From: Jatrophihabitans sp. GAS493
GTDB lineage: Bacteria; Actinomycetota; Actinomycetes; Mycobacteriales; Jatrophihabitantaceae
Length of the DNA: 64,000 bases
Reading direction: 5' to 3'
Assembly: GCF_900230215.1 (NCBI RefSeq)
Contig: NZ_LT907982.1
Coordinates: 2,046,001-2,110,000 of the forward strand
The notes beneath the pieces are model-generated. The model had not been told where the DNA came from. It worked only from the letters and a program-made list of their open reading frames with translations, and did no database searches. Every line of letters begins with the position of its first letter. The stretch's first letter is position 1. Below, in pieces: positions 24,373 through 32,166 of the stretch. The position numbers were made by a program, and so were the translations under genes.

Positions 24373-25610
24373 TCGACGACGCCCGAGTCCACTCGGTCGA
24401 GGAGCACCTCGAGCGGGTTCTCGACGGCATCGGATCGCTGGATCCGATCGAACTCACCCTCCTGGACGCCCAGGGTCTGCTGCTGGCCGAGACGATCGTG
24501 AGCCCAGTGGCCCTGCCCGGTTTCGACAACGCCGCCGAGGACGGTTACGCCGTGCGCTCCGTCGACACCCGGGACGCGACCGCGGACGCTCCGGCCGAGC
24601 TGCCGGTGGTCGGTGACGTGGTGGCCGGGGCGAAATCCCGTTCCGGGATGGGACCCGGGCTGGCGATGCGGATCATGACCGGTGCGCCGATCCCGGCCGG
24701 GGCCGACGCCGTCATCCCGCTCGATGAGACCGACGGAGGGGTGGCTCGGGTCGCGGTGAGGCGTCCGACCCGCTCCGGTGAGAACATCCGACGGGCCGGT
24801 GAGGATCTCGCCGCCGGTGAGCCCGCAATCGGGGCCGGCGCCGCTCTCGGCCCGCAGCAGATTGCCCTGCTCGCCTCGATCGGACGCGACCGGGTCACGG
24901 TGCGTCCCCGTCCGCGGGTGGTCGTCGTCTCGACTGGAAGCGAGCTCGTCGAAGTCGGTCAGCGACCGGCATTCGGCGAGGTCACCGACGCCAACTCCTA
25001 CCTCATCTCCGCCGCCGCCCGCGATTCTGGGGCCGACGCCTATCGGGTCGGCATCGTGCCCGACGATCACAGCCGCCTGCTTGACGTGCTCGAGAGCCAG
25101 TTGCTGCGGGCGGACATCCTGATCACGACCGGCGGCGTGAGCATGGGTGCCTTCGACGTGGTGAAGCAGACGCTCAGCGAGGTCGGCACAGTCGACTTCG
25201 TGAAGGTGGCCATGCAGCCGGGCGCCCCGCAGGGTTTCGGGCACCTCGGCAACCACGTCCCGATCTTCTGCCTGCCCGGAAATCCGATGAGCGCGCTCGT
25301 CGCGTTCGAGGTCTTCGTCCGTCCGGCGATTCGCAAACTTCTCGGCAAGCGCAACATCCAGCGGGCCACCGTGCAGGCGGCTGCGCTGGAGCGGATCGAC
25401 AGCCCGGCCGGGGTGCGGCAGTACCGTCGCGGGGTGCTCCACCGGGAGGCCAATGGCGACTACAGCGTTACTTTTGTTGGTGGTTCTGGCTCGCATCTGA
25501 TCGCGTCGATGGCATCATCGAACTGTCTGGTGGTGGTCGACGAGGCCGTCACCGAGGTGGTCGTCGGATCTCGGGTAACCGTGATCCCGTTGCTGCTGTC
25601 GCATCGTTGA
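24369..25610 (+). CDS. glp: MoeA/gephyrin-like protein (Glp type)
   Basis: 413 residues of the MoeA fold: DNAAEDGYAVR, TGAPIPAGADAVIP, STGSELVEVG, TDANSYL, TTGGVSMGAFDVVK, LPGNPMSALVAFEVFVRP. As an enzyme it would insert molybdate into adenylylated molybdopterin. Its position, between galU and a rimJ-like gene and two genes before a SepX/GlpR-type membrane protein, matches the actinobacterial Glp locus. There the MoeA paralogue acts in cell division by binding FtsZ and its membrane receptor. It may serve either role; the synteny favours Glp. Confidence 0.85.
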   Translation: MIDDARVHSVEEHLERVLDGIGSLDPIELTLLDAQGLLLAETIVSPVALPGFDNAAEDGYAVRSVDTRDATADAPAELPVVGDVVAGAKSRSGMGPGLAMRIMTGAPIPAGADAVIPLDETDGGVARVAVRRPTRSGENIRRAGEDLAAGEPAIGAGAALGPQQIALLASIGRDRVTVRPRPRVVVVSTGSELVEVGQRPAFGEVTDANSYLISAAARDSGADAYRVGIVPDDHSRLLDVLESQLLRADILITTGGVSMGAFDVVKQTLSEVGTVDFVKVAMQPGAPQGFGHLGNHVPIFCLPGNPMSALVAFEVFVRPAIRKLLGKRNIQRATVQAAALERIDSPAGVRQYRRGVLHREANGDYSVTFVGGSGSHLIASMASSNCLVVVDEAVTEVVVGSRVTVIPLLLSHR

Positions 25611-26248
25611 GTCACCGTCACGCCGCGGCGAGCGGCGACCGAGGCTGGCCGGCTACGTTGTCGGCGGGCTCGGTCGTGCTGCGCCCACCCCGAATGCGAG
25701 ATGCTCGGGTGTGGAGCGAGATCCGCATCCGGAACCAGCAGTGGCTGGAGCAGTGGGAGCCGACCTCGAGCGCGCCCTGGCCCGCCCGCAACTCACCGGC
25801 GGCGTGGCGGCCGATGGTCGGCGCCTTCCGCAAGGCCGGCCGGTCGGGGCAGATGGCGCCGTTCATGATCGTCTTCGGCGGCCGTCTGGTTGGGCAGATC
25901 AGCGTCTCCAACATCGTGCACGGAGCCCTGCGCTCCTGCACCGTCGGTTACTGGGTGGACTCGGCGGCGGCCGGGCGCTCGGTGGTTCCGACGGCGCTGG
26001 CGATGGTGATCGACCATTGCTTCTCGGTGATCGGGCTGCATCGGGTGGAGGTCGACATCCGTCCGGAGAATGCGGCTAGCCTGCGAGTTGTGGCGAAGCT
26101 GGGTCTGCGTCGCGAGGGGTACTACGAGCGGTTCCTGGACATCGGTGGGGCGTGGCGTGACCACGTCGCCTTCGCGGTGACCGCCGAGGAGCTGAAGGGC
26201 GCCACGATGCTCTCCCGGCTACCGTCGCTGCCGATCGCCCCCGGCTAA
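25607..26248 (+). CDS. RimJ/RimL-like GNAT acetyltransferase
   Basis: 213 residues, with a TTG start overlapping the stop of the MoeA-like gene. It contains the GNAT pattern of the RimJ/RimL group: VVLRPPRMRDARVWSEIR, QISVSNIVHGALRSCTVGYWV, HRVEVDIRPENAASLRVVAKLGLRREG. Such enzymes acetylate protein N-termini, but the specific target here is unknown. It is a constant member of the galU-glp cluster. Confidence 0.9.
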   Translation: MSHRHAAASGDRGWPATLSAGSVVLRPPRMRDARVWSEIRIRNQQWLEQWEPTSSAPWPARNSPAAWRPMVGAFRKAGRSGQMAPFMIVFGGRLVGQISVSNIVHGALRSCTVGYWVDSAAAGRSVVPTALAMVIDHCFSVIGLHRVEVDIRPENAASLRVVAKLGLRREGYYERFLDIGGAWRDHVAFAVTAEELKGATMLSRLPSLPIAPG

Positions 26249-26430
26249 ACCGCTTCGTCGGCGTATCCGGCCATCCGCATGAGTTTGGTTACCGGCTCGC
26301 GGGTGGCACATATCGGTAAAGTCTCAATCTTCCGTTGACCTTCCGACACGCCGCTCGATGTGCCGAAATTGCGGGCCTCTCGTGGCTACGGTGACACAAA
26401 CGTGTTACTGGTGTGACTGGAGGTACGACT

Positions 26431-27249
26431 GTGTCGCCAATGATGACTGTCGTCGTCCTGGCCGTTCTGTGGCTGATCGTCGTAGTTCCGATGGTGCTCA
26501 GGCGTAAGGACGAGCGGGCGCGGGAGCGGTCGGTCGCGAGCTTCGGGCAGGCGATGCGTGCGCTGACTCGGGCGCCCGTCACCGCGCGGGCGGCCCTGGC
26601 TGCTCGCAAGCCCGCGGCCGGTGCCTCCGATGACGCCGAGGCCGCCAGTTACGTGCTGCCCCGCACCGGTCGAGCGCGTTCTGAAGTCTTTGTCGCCGGC
26701 GCCCGCCGTACGATGCGCCGCTCGGTCACCGCGGACGGCGCCAGCGAAGAGGGTCTGGCCACGCGTCGACCCGTGCCAGCCGCCGAGGAGGCGTTGATGT
26801 ACCCCGTTGACCGTAGCGAGATGTCCGCTGCCCGAACCCAGATGATGTCCCGCCGTCGTCGCTCGCTGACGATCCTCGGAGTGGGGACTGCGGTCTCACT
26901 GCTACTTGGATTCTTCCTCGGCGGGCTCACCTGGATACTCACCGTCGCCTTCGTCGGCGGGTTGAGCGGCTACCTCTGGTTCCTTCGGTCGCAGGCCTTG
27001 AACGACCGCGATCGCCGCGCGGCACGTCAGCAGCGGGCACTGCTGCGTCAGGAGCACGGCTACGAGGCGCACGACGCGGTGCACGAGTCCCGGGACTCGG
27101 CCGGGCCGGAGTTCGCTCCGATCCCCGATTCGGTCGTGCGTATTGACGACGACGATCTGGCGCTGCACAACATGGACACGGTGGACCTGACGGGGCTGTA
27201 CAGCGCTGATGGCTACAGCGACCCGCAGTTGCACCGCCGAGCTGGCTGA
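26431..27249 (+). CDS. sepX: SepX/GlpR-type divisome membrane protein
   Basis: GTG at 26431 is chosen because GGAGG is placed 7 bp upstream; the frame from 26413 starts inside that site. 272 residues: an N-terminal transmembrane helix immediately followed by a basic motif (VVVPMVLRRKDERARERS), a long polar linker, then a pair of transmembrane helices (LTILGVGTAVSLLLGFFLGG, ILTVAFVGGLSGYLW) and an acidic tail. This architecture and its position after galU-glp-rimJ match SepX/GlpR, the membrane partner of Glp in actinobacterial division and polar growth. This is inferred from the locus and topology. Confidence 0.75.
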   Translation: MSPMMTVVVLAVLWLIVVVPMVLRRKDERARERSVASFGQAMRALTRAPVTARAALAARKPAAGASDDAEAASYVLPRTGRARSEVFVAGARRTMRRSVTADGASEEGLATRRPVPAAEEALMYPVDRSEMSAARTQMMSRRRRSLTILGVGTAVSLLLGFFLGGLTWILTVAFVGGLSGYLWFLRSQALNDRDRRAARQQRALLRQEHGYEAHDAVHESRDSAGPEFAPIPDSVVRIDDDDLALHNMDTVDLTGLYSADGYSDPQLHRRAG

Positions 27250-27441
27250 CCCCGGCCCCGCCGATCCTCCTGCGCCACGGGTGCTGGGGCGCCTAGGGCG
27301 CAGGAGGATCGCACCCTCTCGTTGGTGGTGGTCGTCGGGCCCGAGTGCCCGGGCTGCCCCCGGTGGTCAAGCGGGACCGTCTGCATCTGATAACTTTGTC
27401 GTCGGCCCTTTGGGTCGCCCAGTATCAATCAGCACGAAACT

Positions 27442-27518
27442 GGGGCTGTGGCGCAGTCTGGTAGCGCACCTCGTTCGCATCGAGGGGGTCTGGGGTTCGA
27501 ATCCCCACAGCTCCACCA
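27442..27518 (+). tRNA. tRNA-Ala(CGC)
   Basis: Cloverleaf with acceptor GGGGCTG pairing CAGCTCC (including the G3-U70 pair that identifies alanine tRNAs), D-arm GCGC/GCGC, anticodon loop TTCGCAT (anticodon CGC), and T-arm TGGGG-TTCGAAT-CCCCA. The discriminator is A27515 and CCA appears encoded at 27516-27518. It marks the left border of the accessory island. Confidence 0.95.
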
Positions 27519-27547
27519 AAGTATTCGTATGAGAACCCTGCCCCTCG
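27513..27547. repeat. 35-bp direct repeat, copy 1 (tRNA-Ala junction)
   Basis: Matches 28831-28865 with one mismatch. It begins in the tRNA-Ala 3' end (CCACCA) and continues into the 3' end of a serine-recombinase remnant. In copy 2 the same sequence joins a recombinase 3' end to an HTH gene. The site thus behaves like an attachment core. Confidence 0.75.
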
Positions 27548-28190
27548 TCTATGCCAGTGGCATCTGGGGTAGAGATTATGCCGCCTGCTGGGGTTTCCCG
27601 GTGGGCGATTTGTGTTTGTTGGAGTTCCTGGTGGACGTGGGCGGGTACCAGCCGGGCGAGCAGCGTGTCGAACGGCTGGTTGTAGTCGACCCGGATGCTG
27701 GGCTGGTGGGTGTCATGGTCTTCGTCGATGTAGATCTTGGAGAAAGCTTGGTTGAACAGGCATCTGGTGCCGTCGTCGGCTTCGAGGTAGGCAGCGCGTG
27801 GCAGTCGCGGGTGAGGTCAAGGGTGTCGGCCAAGAGTTCGCGGGCGTGGTTGAAGCTGCTGCTGGTGGCATCGAGCTCATGTTCAATTCCGGCTAGTCGG
27901 CTGGCGATGCGGTCTTGTTCGGCTTCGAGGAGGTCGATAGGGATGGCGCCGGCGTAGTGGGCGTCGAGTAATTTCTGCCGTTGCGCGACGAGTTGGATCC
28001 GCTGCTGCTCAAGTTGGTCGTGTTCGGTTTCAGAAGAGGCGTGGAGGCGGTCGAAGTCGTCGAGAACGAGTTCCTCGATGGTGTCGCGGAGTGCGGGGCT
28101 GAGGGCGATTGTGCGGTACTCGTCTTCGATGAGCTCGCCCACGGTCTCGACGTTCATGGCTTGGCGGGTGCAGTCGGTCGCTGCCTAGAG
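27524..28190 (-). pseudogene. Large serine recombinase, C-terminal remnant with frameshift
   Basis: The minus strand reads CTRQAMNVETVGELIEDEYR, a coiled-coil region (RQKLLDAHYAGAIPIDLL, IASRLAGIEHELD) and DLTRDCHA, typical of the zinc-ribbon/coiled-coil part of large serine integrases. After the codons for CHA (about 27799) the frame shifts. The other frame continues YLEADDGTRCLFNQAF, KIYIDED, VDYNQPFDTLLARLVPAHV to the tRNA-Ala junction. The catalytic serine domain and the start are missing (a stop lies just upstream). It is non-functional. Confidence 0.8.
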
Positions 28191-28283
28191 GCTCCGGCAC
28201 TGGCCAAGACGGGAACGTGCGGCCAGGCGCTCGGCGCTGAGGCCGATTTCGTGTTGAAGTGACCTCGGGACTTTTTTTTTGAG

Positions 28284-28326
28284 AACGCTTCGCCGCGATA
28301 GGGCGGGTGAGTCGCGGCGAAGCGTT
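28284..28326. repeat. Perfect 15-bp inverted repeat
   Basis: Arms AACGCTTCGCCGCGA (28284-28298) and its exact complement (28312-28326) flank a 13-base loop. GAG triplets flank both sides, and a run of nine T precedes it on the plus strand. The T-run is on the wrong side for a plus-strand intrinsic terminator, and the minus strand would give A. It lies between the recombinase remnant and the HTH gene. Confidence 0.8.
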
Positions 28327-28390
28327 GAGCTATAGGGTACGTCGCCGCTCGGCGATCGAAGGAAGTGCGTATCCCCGACGCCTGACTGCC

Positions 28391-28834
28391 TCACAACGCA
28401 CGCTCCCGTCCATGGGGATCCCGCATCTGTACTCCATAGGCCCGCAGGTGGTTATGAACAGTGCCGCCATCAACCTTGAGGATGTGTCCGATCTTGGCGA
28501 GTGAATACCCTGCTTGGTAGAGGGCCACCATCTGATCGATCATCGCCGCTGTTGGCGACTGTCTACGCATGCCGACACCGTGCCGTCGGAGGTGATTCGC
28601 GACTGTGCGCCGGTCAATCTTGAATTCTGCTGCCAGCTGGTAGACCGTGAGGCCGGCTTCATATCGTTGCGCGAGCCGTGTCAGCTGTGCGGTGTTGAGT
28701 CGGATGGCTCGATGAGGGACCGGTCGCCTCGGTCGTTCTCGCCGTGGGCCAGTCAGTTCCAGCTTGCGATATGCCCGGATTGCCCGAGTCGGCGCTGTGG
28801 AGGACGAGTTCGAGAACGACCGCGCCAGGACCAC
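28391..28834 (-). CDS. Double helix-turn-helix protein following a recombinase
   Basis: The C-terminal 110 residues have two resolvase-style HTH units: LTRLAQRYEAGLTVYQLAAE with RRTVANHLRRHGV, and MVALYQAGYSLAKIGHILKV with GTVHNHLRAYGVQMRD. No ATG lies near; GTG 28834 or TTG 28837, both inside the 35-bp repeat at the recombinase 3' end, are the best starts. It probably binds DNA and was translated with the upstream serine recombinase (remnant at 28842-29060), whose element it accompanies. Confidence 0.6.
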   Translation of the reverse strand: MVLARSFSNSSSTAPTRAIRAYRKLELTGPRRERPRRPVPHRAIRLNTAQLTRLAQRYEAGLTVYQLAAEFKIDRRTVANHLRRHGVGMRRQSPTAAMIDQMVALYQAGYSLAKIGHILKVDGGTVHNHLRAYGVQMRDPHGRERAL

Positions 28835-28865
28835 CAAAGTATTCGTAAGAGAACCCTGCCCCTCG
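28831..28865. repeat. 35-bp direct repeat, copy 2
   Basis: One mismatch to 27513-27547. It contains the same CCACCA plus AAAGTATTCGTA core. On the minus strand it encodes the last residues of the second recombinase remnant. Confidence 0.75.
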
Positions 28866-29060
28866 GCGTTGCCGGGGGTGGGTTCTGTGCCGCCCGTCGG
28901 GTTGTCCTGGCGGGCGGTTTTTCGTGTCGCAGATCGTGGTGGACGTGGGCTGGGACGAGGTCGGCGAGTAGCTCGTCGAAGGGTTGGTTGTAGTCCACTC
29001 GGACGCTGCGGTCGTGGGTTTCGTCGTCTTCGGCGATGTAGATCTTGAAGGATGGACGCA
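28842..29060 (-). pseudogene. Second serine recombinase 3'-end remnant
   Basis: The minus strand reads KIYIAEDDETHDRSVRVDYN, QPFDELLADLVPAHVHHDLR and then a Pro/Arg-rich tail, clearly homologous to the end of the remnant at 27524-28190 (VDYNQPFDTLLARLVPAHVH). Upstream sequence does not continue the recombinase. Only about 70 codons remain. Confidence 0.7.
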
Positions 29061-29120
29061 GGAGGGGGCGTCTGTAGTCCCGGTGAGTGCGCGACTTCCC
29101 GGGCGGTAAAGTCCGCCGGT

Positions 29121-29396
29121 ATGCAGAATGACGACGTCATCAAGGCAGACGCGCAACGGCATGAATTGTTGAAGGCGTTCGCGACCGCTGGTGCGCAACG
29201 GCGGGCCGTGTTCGATGTCGTCGACCGCGCCGCCGACCATCAAGCGGCGGTCGCTGCCCTGGTCGAGCTCCTCGGCGTGACCCCGACGCTCGCATCATCC
29301 GTCCTGGATATGCAGCTGTTTCGCTTCACCCAAGCCCAGCAGCAGAGCATCCTCGACGAACTGGGAAACCTCGACGCTCGCGTCATCGAACCGTAG
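29121..29396 (+). CDS. Small GyrA/ParC coiled-coil-like protein
   Basis: 91 residues from ATG 29121. The stretch AALVELLGVTPTLASSVLDM, QLFRFTQAQQQSILDELGNL is strikingly like the end of the GyrA/ParC N-terminal domain (ELLGLSEIQAxAILDMQLRRL). The breakage-reunion domain with the active-site tyrosine is absent, as is the beta-pinwheel. It is thus a stand-alone dimer-gate-type helical module, a kind of small protein seen in other actinobacteria. Function unknown; gyrase modulation is only a guess. Confidence 0.65.
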   Translation: MQNDDVIKADAQRHELLKAFATAGAQRRAVFDVVDRAADHQAAVAALVELLGVTPTLASSVLDMQLFRFTQAQQQSILDELGNLDARVIEP

Positions 29397-29546
29397 TGGT
29401 GAAATCCTTAAGCGGATCAGTGAGTTGATGATGTCCTGATATAAGCACGCTTTGATGCCGCTGATGGTGTTTGCCGCAGGTACTGGAGAGCACATCGGCT
29501 GTTCGGCTGCCTCCCGTCTGACATTCGGCAGGTCAGTGGGTTTTGG

Positions 29547-30011
29547 CTAGCGAACTATCCAGGGCCCGTCAGCACTTCGAACGCCGACCTCGCGGGACTT
29601 CTTGACACTCGATGCGGAGCCGGCCGTCGACTCGATCGATGCTTCACAGTCGAATATCAGTACGCGGCGCGAATCCTGGACCCTCGCTCGGATCTGCCAC
29701 CAACGACGCCGTCCCAATGCCGACGTTTCATCGAAGTCGAAACGGACGCGCATGAATGCTCGTGAGATGTTGCTCCACCCCAGGCCGTCGGCGTCGGCGC
29801 GTTCCCGAAGCCAGCCGCTCAGTTCCTGGCCGAACTGGAACGTGACCGGCTCACGATCCAGAGTCGTGCTGCCGTCCAGAAGGTCCATCTCGAGGTTTCC
29901 CACGCCGACCGACATCATCATCGGCATGTCGTCCCCCGATGCGTGCAGTCGCCACCCAACGAAGATGTCGCACAACGTGTCGGTGTAGTTCTTCAGCAGA
30001 CCGCGCCTCAT
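29547..30011 (-). CDS. Uncharacterised protein
   Basis: About 154 residues from ATG 30011 (MRRGLLKNYTDTLCDIFVGW); an upstream ATG at 30038 is also possible. It is a soluble mixed protein containing VTFQFGQELSGWLRERADAD and ISRAFMRVRFDFDE. I recognise no family. Codon use fits the region. Confidence 0.55.
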   Translation of the reverse strand: MRRGLLKNYTDTLCDIFVGWRLHASGDDMPMMMSVGVGNLEMDLLDGSTTLDREPVTFQFGQELSGWLRERADADGLGWSNISRAFMRVRFDFDETSALGRRRWWQIRARVQDSRRVLIFDCEASIESTAGSASSVKKSREVGVRSADGPWIVR

Positions 30012-30130
30012 GGGCAATGTTCTATCAGTTGCAGCCAATTTCAGATCGACGGCACCCCATGGTTGTTCCCCGGCTGACCGACTCGGTCAGTTGGACGCCA
30101 CTCAGCCCGACGCGCGAGCCCGAGCACGGA

Positions 30131-30481
30131 TCAGTGTCGTTCCTCACGGAGGGCGTCGGCGACATTGGGATACAGGTCGAAGACACCGCTCAACCCGGTT
30201 ATCTTTATGAGCTTCTCGACCCGATCGTTGTCGTCGAGGACCACGGCCAACGGGATGGAGTCCGCCGTCGCGCGGTTACGGGCTTGGATGAGCATGGTGA
30301 GCGCGGAGGAATCGAGGAACGAAACGTCGCTCAGGTCAATGACGATCGTTCCGGCCGACCGCTCATCGAGCAGCCGTTGCACCTGCTCCCCGATGGCTGG
30401 CGACGCGGCGGCGTCCAGCTCGCCGGCGATGCTGAGGACGCGATGTTCGTCAACGACCGTGGTCTGGACAGTGGCTGTCAT
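30131..30481 (-). CDS. STAS-domain anti-sigma factor antagonist
   Basis: ATG 30481 with GGGAGAG upstream gives 116 residues. The STAS fold is clear: LSIAGELDAAASPAIGEQVQ, IVIDLSDVSFLDSSALTMLI, KITGLSGVFDLYP. The conserved phosphorylatable serine is in DSSAL. It would release a sigma factor by binding its anti-sigma kinase when dephosphorylated. No kinase partner is adjacent; a LuxR regulator is divergent at 30815. Confidence 0.88.
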   Translation of the reverse strand: MTATVQTTVVDEHRVLSIAGELDAAASPAIGEQVQRLLDERSAGTIVIDLSDVSFLDSSALTMLIQARNRATADSIPLAVVLDDNDRVEKLIKITGLSGVFDLYPNVADALREERH

Positions 30482-30545
30482 GGTGCTCTCCCTTCGCTTG
30501 CGGCGCCGCATCAGTGGCTGGTCGGTAGCTCGTGTCGACGCTGGC

Positions 30546-30701
30546 TCAGTACCAGTGCTTGCGGCCACCGATCTCGCGGCCGCCGAATCCCGCGATGGCG
30601 AGGACGGCTCCGACGACTACGGCGATGATTCCGAGAATCCAGATGATGTGGACAGCGGCTACGAAGCCGATGATGAGTAACACGATGCCGAGGATGATCA
30701 C
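30546..30701 (-). CDS. DUF6131-like 51-residue membrane protein
   Basis: GTG at 30701 follows AAGGAG with 7-bp spacing. The product has two short hydrophobic helices (IILGIVLLIIGFVAAVHIIW and ILGIIAVVVGAVLAIAGFGG) and ends GGRKHWY. This matches the pattern of DUF6131 actinobacterial small membrane proteins. It lies upstream of the STAS gene and is probably cotranscribed, suggesting a stress-linked role. Confidence 0.75.
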   Translation of the reverse strand: MIILGIVLLIIGFVAAVHIIWILGIIAVVVGAVLAIAGFGGREIGGRKHWY

Positions 30702-30814
30702 TTCTTGCTCCTTGTGTCGATGGTGTCTGCTGCGTAGGCGCGCGGCGGACCAGAACTACTCAACTACCCCTAGGGCGGGTGCGGCACACCCCTAGGTAGG
30801 TTTACCGTCGACTG

Positions 30815-31483
30815 ATGACCCCGTCGCCGCGCACTCCGATCACCGTGGCGTTGGTGGACGACTACGACGTGGTACTGCGGGGCGTCGCCAACATGTTCGA
30901 CCAATATCGTGACCGGATCCTGGTCGTCGAGCTCGATGCCAACGAATCCGTCGACGATGTCGTGGACATTGTTCTGTACGACTCATTTGCCCAACCCGAG
31001 TCTGATCACGAGGAGATCCGCGTCCTCATCGCGAATCCCCGCGCCCGCCGGGTTGTCGTCTACACCTGGAACTTCCGACCCGATCTCATCGACAGCGCGC
31101 GCCGCCAGGGCGTGCGAGGGTACCTGTCGAAGACCATGCCGGCCGCGGAGTTGGTCGCCGCTCTGGAGGCGGTCCATGCCGGCGAGGTGATCATCAGCGA
31201 TCCTCCGCCGCGGGCTCGTAGCGCGGTCGGCTTGCAGTGGCCCGGGCTCGGTGAGGGGCTCACCGATCGCGAGTCGGAGATCCTGGCCTTGATCACGCAA
31301 GGTCGCAGCAACGCCGAGGTGGCGGCGTTGACCTACCTCAGTCCCAACACGGTCAAGTCCTATATCCGCATCATCTACCGCAAGATCAACGTAGCCAGCC
31401 GCACCCAGGCGGTTCTCTGGGGCGTCGATCATGGATTCACCCCGGACCATCACCGGATCGACCACTGGCGCGGCGGACCCTGA
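30815..31483 (+). CDS. NarL/LuxR-type response regulator
   Basis: 222 residues. Receiver domain with acidic pair D15/D16, likely phosphoacceptor D56 in DIVLYDSFAQ and lysine K106 in GYLSKTM. The C-terminal LuxR HTH reads LTDRESEILALITQGRSNAE then LSPNTVKSYIRIIYRKI. No histidine kinase is encoded nearby, so it is an orphan. Divergent from the small membrane/STAS pair, which may be targets. Confidence 0.9.
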   Translation: MTPSPRTPITVALVDDYDVVLRGVANMFDQYRDRILVVELDANESVDDVVDIVLYDSFAQPESDHEEIRVLIANPRARRVVVYTWNFRPDLIDSARRQGVRGYLSKTMPAAELVAALEAVHAGEVIISDPPPRARSAVGLQWPGLGEGLTDRESEILALITQGRSNAEVAALTYLSPNTVKSYIRIIYRKINVASRTQAVLWGVDHGFTPDHHRIDHWRGGP

Positions 31484-31545
31484 CACGCCCACCCCCGACG
31501 TTGCCTGGTACCCAGATATCGCCACCACCCAGACAACGCGACTGC

Positions 31546-32166
31546 CTAGATGAGGCCGCGCAGACGAGCCAGGAGCGATTCGCGGACGGCGACGGTGAGG
31601 GCGGCGTTGATCTGCTTTGTCAGATCGTCGGGATCGTCGAGGTTAGAGAGCAGCTTTGCCATGTCGAGTTCGTTGATGGCCCGTTTCAGGACGTCGTCGG
31701 TCTTGAGGGCGCTGTTGACCACTGAGTCAGGCAGGAGGCGTATCGCGCCCTTGACCAGGGGGTTCAAGTTCGAGTCGGCTAGGGCCTCGTCGACCAGTGC
31801 TGACGCGGGCGGCAAGGTGTTGTCGGCCTTCATCCGATCAACGGCTTCGAGCAGACCCGCCCGAACCGCATTCACCTCGGCGTCGGTCGGCGGTGTCTTC
31901 GACTGAGCCAACTGCAGTGTCAACGCTTCGCGGGTCACGCCCAGGCGACACGCGGCGCCGTCGAGCCCGAGCAGCACGAGGTGTTCGCCGAGCCCCTCGA
32001 TACCAGTCGACACCGGTGTGACGTTGCGCGGTGCACAGGGATTGGCGGGGCGGGCCGGAGCAAAATGGCCACCACCGTTGGCGAGCTGGACACCCAGGAC
32101 GACGCTGATCAGAACAATGACGACGAGCGACAGCACCGTCACGCGCAGCTTCGTTCGGAGCGTCAT
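31546..32166 (-). CDS. Membrane-anchored extracytoplasmic protein, MFS-coupled
   Basis: 206 residues: one N-terminal transmembrane helix (VTVLSLVVIVLISVVLGVQL) and then a helical extracytoplasmic region with two cysteines (NPCAP, AACRLG). Its ATG overlaps the stop of the upstream MFS gene by four bases, so it probably partners the transporter. No known domain recognised. Confidence 0.75.
   Translation of the reverse strand: MTLRTKLRVTVLSLVVIVLISVVLGVQLANGGGHFAPARPANPCAPRNVTPVSTGIEGLGEHLVLLGLDGAACRLGVTREALTLQLAQSKTPPTDAEVNAVRAGLLEAVDRMKADNTLPPASALVDEALADSNLNPLVKGAIRLLPDSVVNSALKTDDVLKRAINELDMAKLLSNLDDPDDLTKQINAALTVAVRESLLARLRGLI

Noticed and set aside
28272-28326. Hairpin with T-run as intrinsic terminator
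   Set aside because: The T-run precedes the hairpin on the plus strand and would be A after it on the minus strand.
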